Below are positions 17,474 to 26,448 of a stretch of 64,000 bases of DNA, piece by piece (within the stretch, counting starts at the first letter, position 1; each line of letters opens with the position of its first letter). The notes beneath the pieces were generated by a model that was not told the origin of the DNA, made no database searches, and saw only the letters and a list, made by a program, of their open reading frames with translations. The translations under genes and the position numbers were made by a program. Source of the DNA: Vondammii sp040505895 (GTDB taxonomy: Bacteria; Pseudomonadota; Gammaproteobacteria; Chromatiales; Chromatiaceae); the NCBI GenBank assembly GCA_040505895.1, contig JBEVXU010000004.1:62001-126000 (forward strand), read 5' to 3'.

Positions 17474-17774
17474 AGTGAACAACTTAGAGCATAAATTGGC
17501 TGGATCGGTTAGGGAAGAGAGGCAGAAATTCAAATCCATGATCAGCAGTGTGCGCCAACGGGTCAATACCTCTGAAGTCTTCGAACCCACCCATGCCGTC
17601 GCGGTAATATTGCATGACATGAAAGAGATGCTTGAAGCCGTACCTCACATGGCGAACAACATGAGTCAGATGACCGTCGATATGCATGAGATGAACATGA
17701 AGATGGGAGTCATGGCTTATGGAGTGGATTCCACAATGGGCCGTGCGGGACGCATGATGCCGTGGATGCCTTAG
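17457..17774 (+). CDS. small Met-rich protein of unknown function
   Basis: About 105 residues if ATG 17457 is used (overlapping the last 17 bases of the LVIVD gene); a GTG at 17475, right after that stop, is equally possible. The first half is charged and helical. The second half is rich in Met and His (HMANNMSQMTVDMHEMNMK ... GRAGRMMPWMP). I do not recognise a family. Met/His-rich patches can bind copper or membranes, but this is only a possibility. The absence of a signal peptide suggests a cytoplasmic protein. Confidence 0.55.
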   Translation: MPSSPKVNNLEHKLAGSVREERQKFKSMISSVRQRVNTSEVFEPTHAVAVILHDMKEMLEAVPHMANNMSQMTVDMHEMNMKMGVMAYGVDSTMGRAGRMMPWMP

Positions 17775-18179
17775 GCAAGATCTAATAATGCAAGGCAATC
17801 ACTCATGACTTGCTCAGTAGTTTTTCGGCATAAGAACCAGGAACATCTTTTCAAATCATGGATGTCAGAATTTATTTTTCTAAAAAGGGGACAGATTTAT
17901 TTTTTCAGTTTCCTCTGTGTAAAACGGTAGAAAATAAATCTGTCCCCTTTTCTTGTTATCATAGATTCCTTAGTTCAAAAGTAACCTTACAGTTGTCTAC
18001 GTTTCAATTTCTAATAGCAGCCATTCAGATTTTTGTTTCAAATTTCAAAATGGTGCCAAAAGCGAACCAGTGGGTTTTAATTCTGCTTACGGAGTGTGCC
18101 ATGAGCGGTCAAATAGCGAGCAAATAAAAACCCGCTAGGGCAAACCATAACGGAGTCTATTGTGGTTACTATTCTGTTA
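17775..18179. other. gene-free region with a 21-bp inverted repeat
   Basis: About 400 bases. It holds the perfect inverted repeat at 17883-17951. Open frames across it are shadows of the repeat, without start signals or family resemblance. No terminator was recognised. Confidence 0.45.
17883..17951. repeat. perfect 21-bp inverted repeat containing GGGGACAGATTTATTTT
   Basis: The left arm (17883-17903) and the right arm (17931-17951) are exact reverse complements around 27 bases. The GGGGACAGATTTATTTT core resembles arms of dispersed repeats often found beside Y1 (REP-associated) transposase genes. No such gene lies here, so this would be an orphan copy. Confidence 0.7.
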
Positions 18180-18791
18180 TCAGGCTGCTTTCTTACGCTT
18201 GGAGAAACCGATTAAACCCATGAGACCTGTACCAAATAGCCAGACTGCGGCGGGGATGGGAACTACGTTGACATCGCCATCACGCACTGCCCATGCACCA
18301 GCACTATTGCTTCCTCTGCTTGTGCCTTGGTAACCGCCTGCGAAGCTGAAATTCCAATAATACGTAGGTTCGGATTCTGTGCTGGTCCAGTAATGGTTAT
18401 ACAAGTTTGTAAATAGTGCCAGATCTGGGTCATGGTACCACTGTGCATTCGAGGAGTTTATTACTGTGCCTGCTGAGCCGGTTAGCTCGTTATAGAACAT
18501 ATGCCCCATCTCACTATCGCTGCAGTTGTAACCAGAGCAAGTGCCACTACTAGGGGCCGTTGGCAAGCGCCAGTCACCATATCCACCAAACGATAGGCTT
18601 GTCGCCCAGTTATTGGCTGTCACCCAATTTACATGTCCACCAGCTCTTGCATCCGCTAGCCAAGTAATGTCCAAATCGGTGTCGTATACGGCTTGACCGT
18701 TTAGGCGTAATACCAAGGCCGCATCTGCTGTAGATATCAACCCAATAGCAAAAATACAAATACTGAGTGCTCTTAGTAGGCGTGAATGCAT
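18180..18791 (-). CDS. secreted DUF1566-like protein with VPxPA C-terminal sorting signal
   Basis: A 203-residue protein. It has an N-terminal signal peptide (ICIFAIGLISTADAA). The middle resembles DUF1566/Lcl-type domains (YDTDLDITWLADARAGGHV, GYGDWRLPTA, YWTSTESEPTYYWNFSF). The C-terminus has the full sorting signature: VPIPAAVWLFGTGLMGLIGF then KRKKAA, i.e. a VPxPA motif, one transmembrane helix and a basic end. Such proteins are processed by an exosortase, which is not in this window. The ATPase/BTAD regulator lies upstream on the same strand, 264 bases away. Confidence 0.85.
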   Translation of the reverse strand: MHSRLLRALSICIFAIGLISTADAALVLRLNGQAVYDTDLDITWLADARAGGHVNWVTANNWATSLSFGGYGDWRLPTAPSSGTCSGYNCSDSEMGHMFYNELTGSAGTVINSSNAQWYHDPDLALFTNLYNHYWTSTESEPTYYWNFSFAGGYQGTSRGSNSAGAWAVRDGDVNVVPIPAAVWLFGTGLMGLIGFSKRKKAA

Positions 18792-18828
18792 TTAGTCCCC
18801 CTAATCAATCCATTTGGGTTTTAGGCAT

Positions 18829-18846
18829 GCTAATAGATCTATTAGC
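18829..18846. promoter_or_regulatory. perfect 18-bp palindrome upstream of the sorting-signal gene
   Basis: GCTAATAGATCTATTAGC reads the same on both strands. It lies 37 bases upstream of the start at 18791 and could be an operator for that gene. The link is inferred from position only. Confidence 0.4.
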
Positions 18847-18861
18847 GGTTACAACTAATGA

Positions 18862-18929
18862 CAAGGACACCCATCATTTGACATACACTCACCGCATGCT
18901 ACAGCAAGTAGTTTTGCTGGGTGTCCTTG
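18862..18929. repeat. 12-bp perfect inverted repeat (CAAGGACACCCA)
   Basis: CAAGGACACCCA (18862-18873) and TGGGTGTCCTTG (18918-18929) are exact reverse complements around 44 bases. The sequence resembles termini of REP-type or Y1-transposase-linked repeats; no transposase is present. Confidence 0.5.
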
Positions 18930-19055
18930 CTGCCGATTGTGAATACTGTGTTAGTTTGCTAACAGTCGGCACCTGTAAAAGCAGTGTTGATCAAGTTAGC
19001 ACGGGAGGTCTTACAGATAACTTACATAAGCAGGAACTAGAAGCATCAAACAGGT

Positions 19056-22000
19056 TCAACGCAGACGCTGATAGAGTGCTTCTGTCTCAGCTGAAGGTGA
19101 AATGCCGTGATGGGTAAAAAGTGTCTTGCGGCAGCGCTCATAGACGGCCATTGCTTCGGCAATGAGCCCCAGACTCCGGTAGCAGACCATCTGTCGCTGA
19201 TAGATCGCTTCCTGGCGATCATCCATCTCCAGCATCTTCTGATAAAGCTGTAACGCCCGATTCCAGTCCGTCTGATTTTCCCAATGGCGCCCCAGCAGGC
19301 CAAGCCGGTTTAGCAACCGATTATGTAATCGATCCCGATAACTACCAATGCAAAGCGGCATACTATCACCGCGCAGAAAACTGCCTTTGTGCAGTGAGAA
19401 GAGATGTTGTTGCAGTTTTAGAGCCTGCTCACAGCCATCAGGTGCTTGATGTGGAAATTCTTCAATTTGCCCCAGCAGGCGTTCCATGGCCCAGATATCA
19501 ACCCAACAGAGCTGAGTATTAAGTGATAGCTTCCGATCCTGCAATTGGATCACCTGCTCATGCCCAATCAACTTTCGGAACCGGTGCAAGGTAGTATCCA
19601 AGGCTCGTTGTGCCTTGTCTCCTTCTGCATCCGGCCAGAGGGCGTCGATCAGCTGATCCTTACTGACCTCCCGACCCCCAAGAGCAATCAGCGCCTTTAG
19701 CAACTCCAGTGGTTTCTGTTGCGCCTTACCGTTGAATTGCAACGGCTGGCCATCGATAATCAGAGAGAAACGCCCCAGAGTGTAGATCTTCACTGGCCAA
19801 GGCCACACCTCACTCGCTTGTGGTGGGGCATCAGTGAGCAGGCCACGTTTGTAGATAAGCTTCTGGACAAACGCCACTTCGATATTGTTATCCAACGCCT
19901 TGAGTAGTAGTGGCTTCATTATACTGTTGCGCCAACCCGGAACATTTAAGAAGCCCATTTTCCGTTGCAGCATTAATCCACGCCGCAGGTGGGATATTAC
20001 CGCCTGGTCATTCCGACGCTGGAGTTCAAACCAGGCAGAGATCAGCTCACACATCAGTTCCAGGGTCCGGCTCCGTATATCCTGGGCACACTTTCTCACC
20101 TTGGTCAGCAAGTCAGTGGCTTGCTCCAACTCACCCATCTCAAAAAGAATCTGAGCCAGAGTGAGGCAAGCCAGCCCCTCTGGGAAGGGAGCGGTAACTT
20201 CCTGGTTGATCTCTACTGCAACTTGCCCATGCTGCAGGGCCATCTCCAGATCGCCGGCAATAAGATGGTAATTGCTGCTCAAATAGTAATAGTGACTAAT
20301 CGCAAGGCGCCGCCCACCCTGCAGAACCGGTTTCATCTGATCAAGAAATCGGTTGGCAGTCTGCAGGTCATCCTGTGACAGGCTGGCATAGATGCTTTGC
20401 GCCATCAGCCGATCATCCATGATATGAATACCCGTCTCCGCGGCCATGGCCAACCCATCAGCAACAAGATCTAGGCAGTGGTCAAATTCAGCGGTGTGCC
20501 AGCCCTGAATAGCATGATTCATCACAGACTGGAGTCTGGGCAGCGTGACTGATCCAGCATGTTCAATAAGTTGAGTCAGAATATCTGTAACTCGTGTTGC
20601 AGCAGCCAGATCACCTTTCCAGTATTGCCAATGCACCAGCACATTGCCGATATCAATTCGCAACTGGATCGCAATATCATCTTCACGCAAGAGCCTATCT
20701 GCATGTATTTCCCAGCGTGCCATATCTGGATGCTGCGGCTTATGAAAAAGCAAGGCACCGAGCATGGCCAGCACAACCATTGCCTCTGCACTACCGGATG
20801 GATAGGGCGGAGTCTCACGCGTCATCTCATCAAGCACCATGATCCATGGATCCAATGGCCTGAAGTCATCCCATTCAGTCATGATAGACAAGATGGCGCC
20901 GCTTGCAGAAAGCAGCATGCCATTTTGCTCCTGTTGCACCTTAAAGCCCCTATAAGCCAAATCAAAGTGGCGCCCACTCTCTTGCTGGTCAAAAGGAAGA
21001 CGGCAACAACCAAACCAGTAGAGTAACCAGGGGGAAGCATGTAGCTGCTCTTGCGGCAACTGCCTCAACCACTGTTCGAGAAGTTGGAAGCGTTGCTGAC
21101 CCAGCAAAATGGGAGCCTGTTGGCTGATAATTTTGCACAGGAACGGCCAATCAGTAGCTATTTGCGCTAACCGAACTGCTTCTTCAGATTGACCATCATG
21201 CATCAAAATATGGGCGGCCTTGGCGGTAATGTGCTGACAGGCTTCGCTTCCGAGATCACTCACCCCTCTACTGAGCAAAAACTCCCGAAACAGTGGGTGA
21301 TACTGATAGACAGGCTCAGTTTGGCTACTCCTGCTAGTGAAGTAGTGACGTTCGCAAAGATCCTCAAGAATGGCTTCGGCTCCAACCATCCCGGTTAACT
21401 CACAGACAACCACAGGTGTCAGATTGGTAAGGCAGGCAGTCTGCAACAGAAACCGCTGCCCATCAGCATCCAGCATATCGAAGATTTCACTGGCGAAATA
21501 GTTAAAGAAGTGATCTCTGCCAACCTCCGTAGCCGACTCTTCCTGCCCACCATACTCAAGCATCAGCACCAAGCCGGCAATCCAGCCGTTGACCAACTCA
21601 TTCATGCGCTGAACCGCTTCAGCATGAACCTCACCCGACAGCCAGAGCTGGGCGATGCCGAGCGACTCCTTATCAGTGAGTCGCAATGCATTCTGATCCA
21701 GCAACGCCAAAGTACGGTTAAATTGCATTCGGCTAAATGATGGGGGCGGTGGGTTTCGGCTGATCAAAATCGCACTTATGTCTTGCGGGATCTCATTCAG
21801 TGCAGCCTCAACAATCTTATTCAAGGCGGAGTCTGGTGCAATCTCCTGAAAGTTGTCGAATACCAGCAGTAGCGGTTTTGGCAGCTTATCGAACAGCTCT
21901 CGGAAGTAGAGCCGGGCAAACAGCATCAGACTGGGCAATGACTCGGGCGTCAACACAGGTAACTGTTTATCCCGCTCTGGAAGCAACTTCTCGGCAGCAC

Positions 22001-22235
22001 GACTGAAGTAATGAAAAAAGGTAGCCGGATCATCATCGCCGGCATCCACCTGATACCAGATCAGATTCAAGTCACGCTGTTTGATATAGCTGGCTACCAG
22101 CGATGTCTTACCCGCCCCAGCCTGCCCCTGAACCCAGATCGCCTGTCGGTCACGATACTGATCTATCAAGTCAAACAATCGTGTTCTCTTGAACAGGTCA
22201 GGCAGAATAGGCGGTGACGTCTTAGCGTAACTCAT
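19056..22235 (-). CDS. MalT-like ATPase regulator with C-terminal BTAD domain
   Basis: A 1059-residue signalling regulator. The N-terminal STAND-type NTPase has Walker A GQAGAGKTSLVASY (about residues 37-50) and Walker B PLLLVFDNFQEI. A long helical-repeat (TPR-like) middle follows. The C-terminus has an OmpR-like winged helix (from about 813: IYTLGRFSLIIDGQPLQF ... LIDALWPDAEGD) and a bacterial transcriptional activation domain (about 915-1059). This is the SARP/AfsR architecture with the DNA-binding part at the C-terminus rather than the N-terminus. Its ligand is unknown. The sorting-signal gene downstream on the same strand is the nearest candidate target. Confidence 0.82.
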   Translation of the reverse strand: MSYAKTSPPILPDLFKRTRLFDLIDQYRDRQAIWVQGQAGAGKTSLVASYIKQRDLNLIWYQVDAGDDDPATFFHYFSRAAEKLLPERDKQLPVLTPESLPSLMLFARLYFRELFDKLPKPLLLVFDNFQEIAPDSALNKIVEAALNEIPQDISAILISRNPPPPSFSRMQFNRTLALLDQNALRLTDKESLGIAQLWLSGEVHAEAVQRMNELVNGWIAGLVLMLEYGGQEESATEVGRDHFFNYFASEIFDMLDADGQRFLLQTACLTNLTPVVVCELTGMVGAEAILEDLCERHYFTSRSSQTEPVYQYHPLFREFLLSRGVSDLGSEACQHITAKAAHILMHDGQSEEAVRLAQIATDWPFLCKIISQQAPILLGQQRFQLLEQWLRQLPQEQLHASPWLLYWFGCCRLPFDQQESGRHFDLAYRGFKVQQEQNGMLLSASGAILSIMTEWDDFRPLDPWIMVLDEMTRETPPYPSGSAEAMVVLAMLGALLFHKPQHPDMARWEIHADRLLREDDIAIQLRIDIGNVLVHWQYWKGDLAAATRVTDILTQLIEHAGSVTLPRLQSVMNHAIQGWHTAEFDHCLDLVADGLAMAAETGIHIMDDRLMAQSIYASLSQDDLQTANRFLDQMKPVLQGGRRLAISHYYYLSSNYHLIAGDLEMALQHGQVAVEINQEVTAPFPEGLACLTLAQILFEMGELEQATDLLTKVRKCAQDIRSRTLELMCELISAWFELQRRNDQAVISHLRRGLMLQRKMGFLNVPGWRNSIMKPLLLKALDNNIEVAFVQKLIYKRGLLTDAPPQASEVWPWPVKIYTLGRFSLIIDGQPLQFNGKAQQKPLELLKALIALGGREVSKDQLIDALWPDAEGDKAQRALDTTLHRFRKLIGHEQVIQLQDRKLSLNTQLCWVDIWAMERLLGQIEEFPHQAPDGCEQALKLQQHLFSLHKGSFLRGDSMPLCIGSYRDRLHNRLLNRLGLLGRHWENQTDWNRALQLYQKMLEMDDRQEAIYQRQMVCYRSLGLIAEAMAVYERCRKTLFTHHGISPSAETEALYQRLR

Positions 22236-22259
22236 AACCAGAAGAAGAGATGCAGGTTC

Positions 22260-22506
22260 GTGAACATCAGTGGAACAACCTTGTTTTTTATTCTGTTGTT
22301 ATCGGTAACCTTACACACCGGATATGCCGCCGAATTTAACCTCCGACTTGCCATGTCGCACTGATAAATACAACACATGACACTGCAGCACGCAAATTTG
22401 TCAGGCGAATGAAGCATAACAGCGACGGCCGGATCGCTGTAAAAATATTTACCAACTCCAGCCTGGGCACTCTGCCCGTGCCCAGAGGGCAGCTAAAAAA
22501 TGAGGG
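22260..22506 (+). pseudogene. TRAP transporter solute-binding protein (DctP-like), frameshifted and truncated
   Basis: From GTG 22260 the frame gives a signal peptide and FNLRLAMSH before a stop. In another frame the sequence resumes as DTAARKFVRRMKHNSDGRI, AVKIFTNSSLGTLPVPRG and QLKNE. This is the typical N-terminal third of DctP proteins (secreted binding proteins of TRAP importers). At 22504 it runs straight into the end of an IS91-like copy. It is thus broken by at least one frameshift and cut by the insertion; the rest of the TRAP genes is absent. Confidence 0.72.
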
Positions 22507-23036
22507 ATAGGAATTTGCTTTTGCTGAGCGAAGAGAACGAAGCCACGTCGACCCCTGCCGGCCTCTGAATCCGTGCATTTTTTCTCCTTCACAGTTTCCA
22601 TATGAATTATGGGCTCACATTCACTCCTAAACACCACCTCTGTCAACAACCGGCACGTTTTTCCGCAAAACACCCCCTCTTTGCCGTCTCGAACACAAAC
22701 AGCCCCCTCACCTCTCAGGCAGTATCCGGCAACGGCCCATAAGTCAGTTGTGTCTGGCCATTCTGCGGCCAATCATCCTCTGCAGGCGGTGCCCGAAGTG
22801 GCGGCCCCCCGGTAGGCCTGAGTCAACAAGCATGAGACGATGGCGCAAAATGCACCCAGGCGGTTGGCGGCGGTGAAAATGCGGTCACAGCAGCTTGGGT
22901 AGGGTAAAGACATATTGGCGGTGAGGAACGGCGGTCAGTACCTCATCCTCCACCCAGTCGCCATAGGCGAGCATCCGCTTCTGATGGCAGCCGGGGCAGA
23001 AGTAGCGGGTCTTGCAGCTGAACGCGAGAAGGTAGT
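22504..23036 (-). mobile_element. IS91-like element remnant, copy A
   Basis: Begins with the shared end GGGATAGGAATTTGC. It holds two separate pieces of a minus-strand transposase: the C-terminal tail (about 22718-22810, encoding DDWPQNGQ and TYGPLPD) and the N-terminal zinc-finger part (about 22839-23036, encoding TRYFCPGCHQKRMLAYGDW). The central nuclease domain between them is gone. It is dead as a mobile element but may recombine with the other copies. Confidence 0.75.
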
Positions 23037-23093
23037 GAAGTGTTTTTTCAATACACGCAGTTTATGTAAACATGGCATATTGAAACAGTACAT

Positions 23094-23118
23094 TCCCTCT
23101 CCCCGGTGGGGAGAGGGA
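23094..23118. repeat. short GC-rich hairpin
   Basis: TCCCTCTCCCC-ggt-GGGGAGAGGGA is an 11-bp perfect stem. There is no T-run on either side, so it looks like a dispersed palindrome rather than an intrinsic terminator. Confidence 0.5.
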
Positions 23119-23233
23119 GTTAATGGGACAGTAATGGGCCAGAGTTATTCAGAGTTTCCTTAAGTAACTAGCATTCGGGACAGGTGATGGTTATGGCGGT
23201 TGTAATACTGCTCTTCCGGGAAGCACTTCCCTG

Positions 23234-23320
23234 AAGGAGCTGATCGGTTCCAGACCATCGGTCTTATTGATCATCGGAGCGTTTCTTGTAGTACAGTTGG
23301 TACTGAAACAGATGCATTGA
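23234..23320 (+). pseudogene. C-terminal fragment of an unidentified membrane protein
   Basis: The frame ending at TGA 23318-23320 encodes KELIGSRPSVLLIIGAFLVV and QLVLKQMH, a transmembrane-like C-terminus. There is no start codon before the stop at about 23163. It sits 29 bases before the RND exporter gene, so it may be the end of a neighbour removed with the TRAP genes. The identity is unknown. Confidence 0.4.
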
Positions 23321-23349
23321 TTTAAAAAGGAGAGTGAAGGCGGAATAAA

Positions 23350-25887
23350 ATGCTTGAGAGTCTAAAATCACTCTACTACCGGTTGACGCTGGACTACCCC
23401 GCTGTGATCTGGACACTGGTCATACTGGTGCTGGCTTGTTCCACCTATTTCGCCCAGAAGCTGGAACTGGATGCCTCGGCCGATTCCCTGGTACTGGAGA
23501 ACGACCGGGACCTGCGCTATTACCGCGCCATCCGTGCCCGCTACGGTTCAGACGATTTCCTGGTCGTCACCTATACACCGGAAGGCGATCTCTTCTCCGA
23601 CGAGTCGCTAGCCGACCTGAAGTCCCTGCGGAGTGAATTGAAGGCGCTGGAGCGGGTTGAATCGGTAACCAGCCTGCTGGATGTGCCGCTGATAGACAGC
23701 CCCAGGACGAATCTGTCCGAGATCACACAGCAGATCCGTACCCTTGAGACCCCGGATACCAACCGGAATCTGGCCCGCCACGAATTCCAGACCAGCCCGC
23801 TTTACCCCAACCTGATCATTAGCCCGGATGCCGGCACCACCGCCATGCTGGTCAATTTTCGCCGCGACCCGCACTATGAGTCACTGCTCAGGGAGCGTGA
23901 GACATTGCGGGAAAAAGAGCTGCACACGCCCCTTACCCCTGAAGAGGAGGTGCGACTGGAACAGGTGAGTCTTCAGTTCAAACACCACACCCAACGGTTG
24001 CAGACAGAGGTGGCGGCGGATATCGGCGCGGTGAGGTCAATCCTGGATCGGCACCGCAGTGGTGCGCAGATCCACCTTGGCGGTGTACCGATGATCACCT
24101 CCGACATGATCCACTTTATCCGAAGCGATATCGGAACTTTCGGAATCGGGGTGACCCTGTTTCTGGTCGTTTTGCTGGCGGTCTCTTTTAAGCGACTGCG
24201 CTGGATCTTGGTACCGATGCTGATCTGTGGCACATCGGTGGTGGTGATGGTAGGTTACCTGGGACTGGTGGAGTGGCGGATTACTGTGGTCTCGTCCAAC
24301 TTCATCTCGCTGCTTCTGATTATTACCCTGTCGCTGACGGTGCATCTGATCGTGCGGTACCAGGAGCTCCATATAGAGGACCAATCCGCCAGGCAGGTCG
24401 ACATGTTGCGCAAGACGGTGCGCAGCAAGGTGGTTCCCTCTTTCTACACCGCCCTAACTACCATGGTGGCCTTCGCCTCGCTGATCATCAGCGACATACG
24501 GCCGGTGATCGATTTCGGCTGGATGATGGTGTTTGGCGTCGGCCTCGCCTTTGTGTTGGCATTTCTGTTGTTTCCTTCGGTCTTGGTCTACCTGAAGCCG
24601 GGTACGCCTGTTCTGCGGCGACACGATCCCACTGCGGCGATCACCCGTTCACTCGCCCACCTGATCGAACACTTCGGTAATTCGACACTGGTAGTTTATC
24701 TCTTGATTGCCGTGTTGAGTGTGGTGGGCATCAGCCGTCTGACGGTGGAGAACCGCTTCATCGACTATTTCAAGGAGTCAACAGAGATCTATCAGGGGAT
24801 GCTGCTGGTAGACCGTGAACTCGGCGGTACCACGCCTCTGGATGTGATACTCGATCCCAGCAGGGATTTTCTGCAGTATCTGGAAGAGGAGGAGAAACTG
24901 GCGGCGGAGGAGTCCGACCCCTACCTCGATGGAATGGCAGAGGAGGAGATCGACCCCTACCTCGAAGAGATGGATGAGGGGGAGGCGGGAATAAGTGGTG
25001 ACAGCTACTGGTTCAATGTCTTCGAACTCGAGACGGTGGACATGGTTCACCGTTATCTCGAGGAGCTGCCGGAAACCGGCAAGGTGCTTTCGCTCTCCAC
25101 CACCATGGCCATGCTGACACAGCTGAACGATGATCAGCCGCTGGATAACATTACACTGTCGGTGATGCATAAACGCCTGCCGGAAGATATCAAGGCTACG
25201 CTGTTCGATCCCTACATGGCGAAGGACGGAAATCAGATCCGCTTCGGGATTCGCATTATCGACTCCGATGTGAATCTGCAACGCGACACCCTGATCAAAA
25301 AGATACGAAACGACCTGACCGGGAAGCTCGGCCTGGGAGAGGAGCAGGTCCATCTCTCCGGTATGCTGGTCCTCTACAACAATGTGCTGCAGAGTCTGTT
25401 CCGTTCCCAGATTTTAACCCTGAGTGCCGTTTTCGTGGCGATTGTGGTGATGTTTCTCCTGCTGTTTCGTTCCGTAAGACTGGCACTGATCGGTGTGGTG
25501 CCTACGATGATGGCGGCGGGGATGATCCTGGGCCTGATGGGATGGCTCGGCATTCCGCTGGACATCATGACCATCACCATTGCAGCCATCACCATCGGCA
25601 TCGGGGTGGACGATACCATCCACTATGTACACCGCTTCAGGGAGGAGTATGCCATCGACGGGGACTACTGGGCCGCGGTCAAGCGCAGCCATGACAGTGT
25701 GGGACGGGCCATTTACTACACCTCGGTGACCATCACCCTCGGCTTCTCGATATTGGTACTGTCGAATTTCGTACCCACCATCTATTTCGGCATCCTGACC
25801 GGTCTGGCAATGGTGATTGCACTGATCGCCAACCTGACCCTGCTACCGCTGTTGATCGTGAAATTCCGGCCGTTCACTGCCCGATAA
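23350..25887 (+). CDS. RND-superfamily exporter (MMPL-like)
   Basis: An 845-residue inner-membrane protein with the duplicated RND layout. It has TM1 at about 17-34, a large periplasmic loop, a five-helix bundle at about 257-430, then TM7, a second periplasmic loop (about 470-690, with an acidic stretch near 515-550) and a final helix bundle (about 700-840). Intramembrane acidic residues (GIGVDDTIHYVHRF) fit proton coupling. MMPL-type members move lipids, hopanoids or hydrophobic compounds; the substrate here is unknown. GGAGAG precedes ATG 23350. It is flanked on both sides by IS91-like copies and decayed genes, so it may have lost its partners. Confidence 0.85.
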   Translation: MLESLKSLYYRLTLDYPAVIWTLVILVLACSTYFAQKLELDASADSLVLENDRDLRYYRAIRARYGSDDFLVVTYTPEGDLFSDESLADLKSLRSELKALERVESVTSLLDVPLIDSPRTNLSEITQQIRTLETPDTNRNLARHEFQTSPLYPNLIISPDAGTTAMLVNFRRDPHYESLLRERETLREKELHTPLTPEEEVRLEQVSLQFKHHTQRLQTEVAADIGAVRSILDRHRSGAQIHLGGVPMITSDMIHFIRSDIGTFGIGVTLFLVVLLAVSFKRLRWILVPMLICGTSVVVMVGYLGLVEWRITVVSSNFISLLLIITLSLTVHLIVRYQELHIEDQSARQVDMLRKTVRSKVVPSFYTALTTMVAFASLIISDIRPVIDFGWMMVFGVGLAFVLAFLLFPSVLVYLKPGTPVLRRHDPTAAITRSLAHLIEHFGNSTLVVYLLIAVLSVVGISRLTVENRFIDYFKESTEIYQGMLLVDRELGGTTPLDVILDPSRDFLQYLEEEEKLAAEESDPYLDGMAEEEIDPYLEEMDEGEAGISGDSYWFNVFELETVDMVHRYLEELPETGKVLSLSTTMAMLTQLNDDQPLDNITLSVMHKRLPEDIKATLFDPYMAKDGNQIRFGIRIIDSDVNLQRDTLIKKIRNDLTGKLGLGEEQVHLSGMLVLYNNVLQSLFRSQILTLSAVFVAIVVMFLLLFRSVRLALIGVVPTMMAAGMILGLMGWLGIPLDIMTITIAAITIGIGVDDTIHYVHRFREEYAIDGDYWAAVKRSHDSVGRAIYYTSVTITLGFSILVLSNFVPTIYFGILTGLAMVIALIANLTLLPLLIVKFRPFTAR

Positions 25888-25986
25888 GGTGTTATTAACC
25901 CAAGTGGGAACGACTGATCTTCAGCGGCCAATCGGGCTCGGCGAGTGTGGTATGGAAGACTATCCCTGATTCACTGGTTACAAGGA
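25888..25986. other. short spacer before copy B
   Basis: About 100 bases after the RND gene; no terminator or gene recognised. Confidence 0.3.
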
Positions 25987-26171
25987 GGGATAGGAATTTG
26001 CTTTTACTAAGCGAAGAGAACGAAGCCACATCGCCCCCTGCCAGCCTCTGAATCCGTGCCATTTTTCTTCTCCTTCACCGCTTCCATGAGAATTATGGTC
26101 CTACTCTCATCTTCAAACATCACCACTGCCGACAATCAGCACGCTTTCCGGCAAAACAGTGCAATTCCACC
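25987..26171. mobile_element. IS91-like end region, copy B
   Basis: Shares about 185 bases with copies C and D, starting GGGATAGGAATTTGC and running to GTGCAATTCCACC. No transposase is encoded in it. It is followed by pieces of two other transposase genes. Confidence 0.7.
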
Positions 26172-26299
26172 GGATGGAGTGCCGCAGACAAGTTTGCAGC
26201 GGTTATTGAGACGGCACCAATGAATGAGGCAGAGCTATCCGCTTACTGTCGTGAGCGCGGACTGTATGCCGAACAGATCAGTGCGTGGCGAGAAGCCTG
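26172..26299 (+). pseudogene. IS3-type transposase OrfA fragment
   Basis: The open frame encodes WSAADKFAAVIETAPMNEAE and then LSAYCRERGLYAEQISAWRE, the helix-turn-helix pattern of IS3-family OrfA. It has no start and joins unrelated sequence at about 26300. Confidence 0.65.
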
Positions 26300-26370
26300 C
26301 CCCCTTTGTCGGGTATATGCCGTATCAACTGTTTCAGCCACTCTACACCCGGCATGATTATAAAGAGATT
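26300..26370 (-). pseudogene. fragment of an IS91/Y2-type transposase
   Basis: The minus strand encodes GVEWLKQLIRHIPDKGGR, similar to the segment before the catalytic tyrosines in IS91-type transposases. It is short and isolated, hence uncertain. Confidence 0.4.
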
Positions 26371-26375
26371 AATGT

Positions 26376-26420
26376 TTAACCAATATAACCAGAAGCTCCG
26401 GTAATCAATACTTTATGCAT
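26376..26420 (-). pseudogene. N-terminal stub of an NAD-dependent sugar epimerase/dehydratase
   Basis: ATG 26418-26420 opens MHKVLITGASGYIG, the start and glycine-rich NAD loop of extended short-chain epimerases, then meets a stop at 26376 where unrelated sequence begins. It lies just downstream of the glycosyltransferase on the same strand, so the glycan cluster once continued leftwards and was cut at the mobile-element junction. Confidence 0.7.
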
Positions 26421-26448
26421 TTTCTTAACCTTTTATTTAACATTATCA

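Noticed and set aside
17858..18127. 89-codon frame across the 21-bp inverted repeat
   Set aside because: Begins in the repeat, has no ribosome site and no protein-like pattern.
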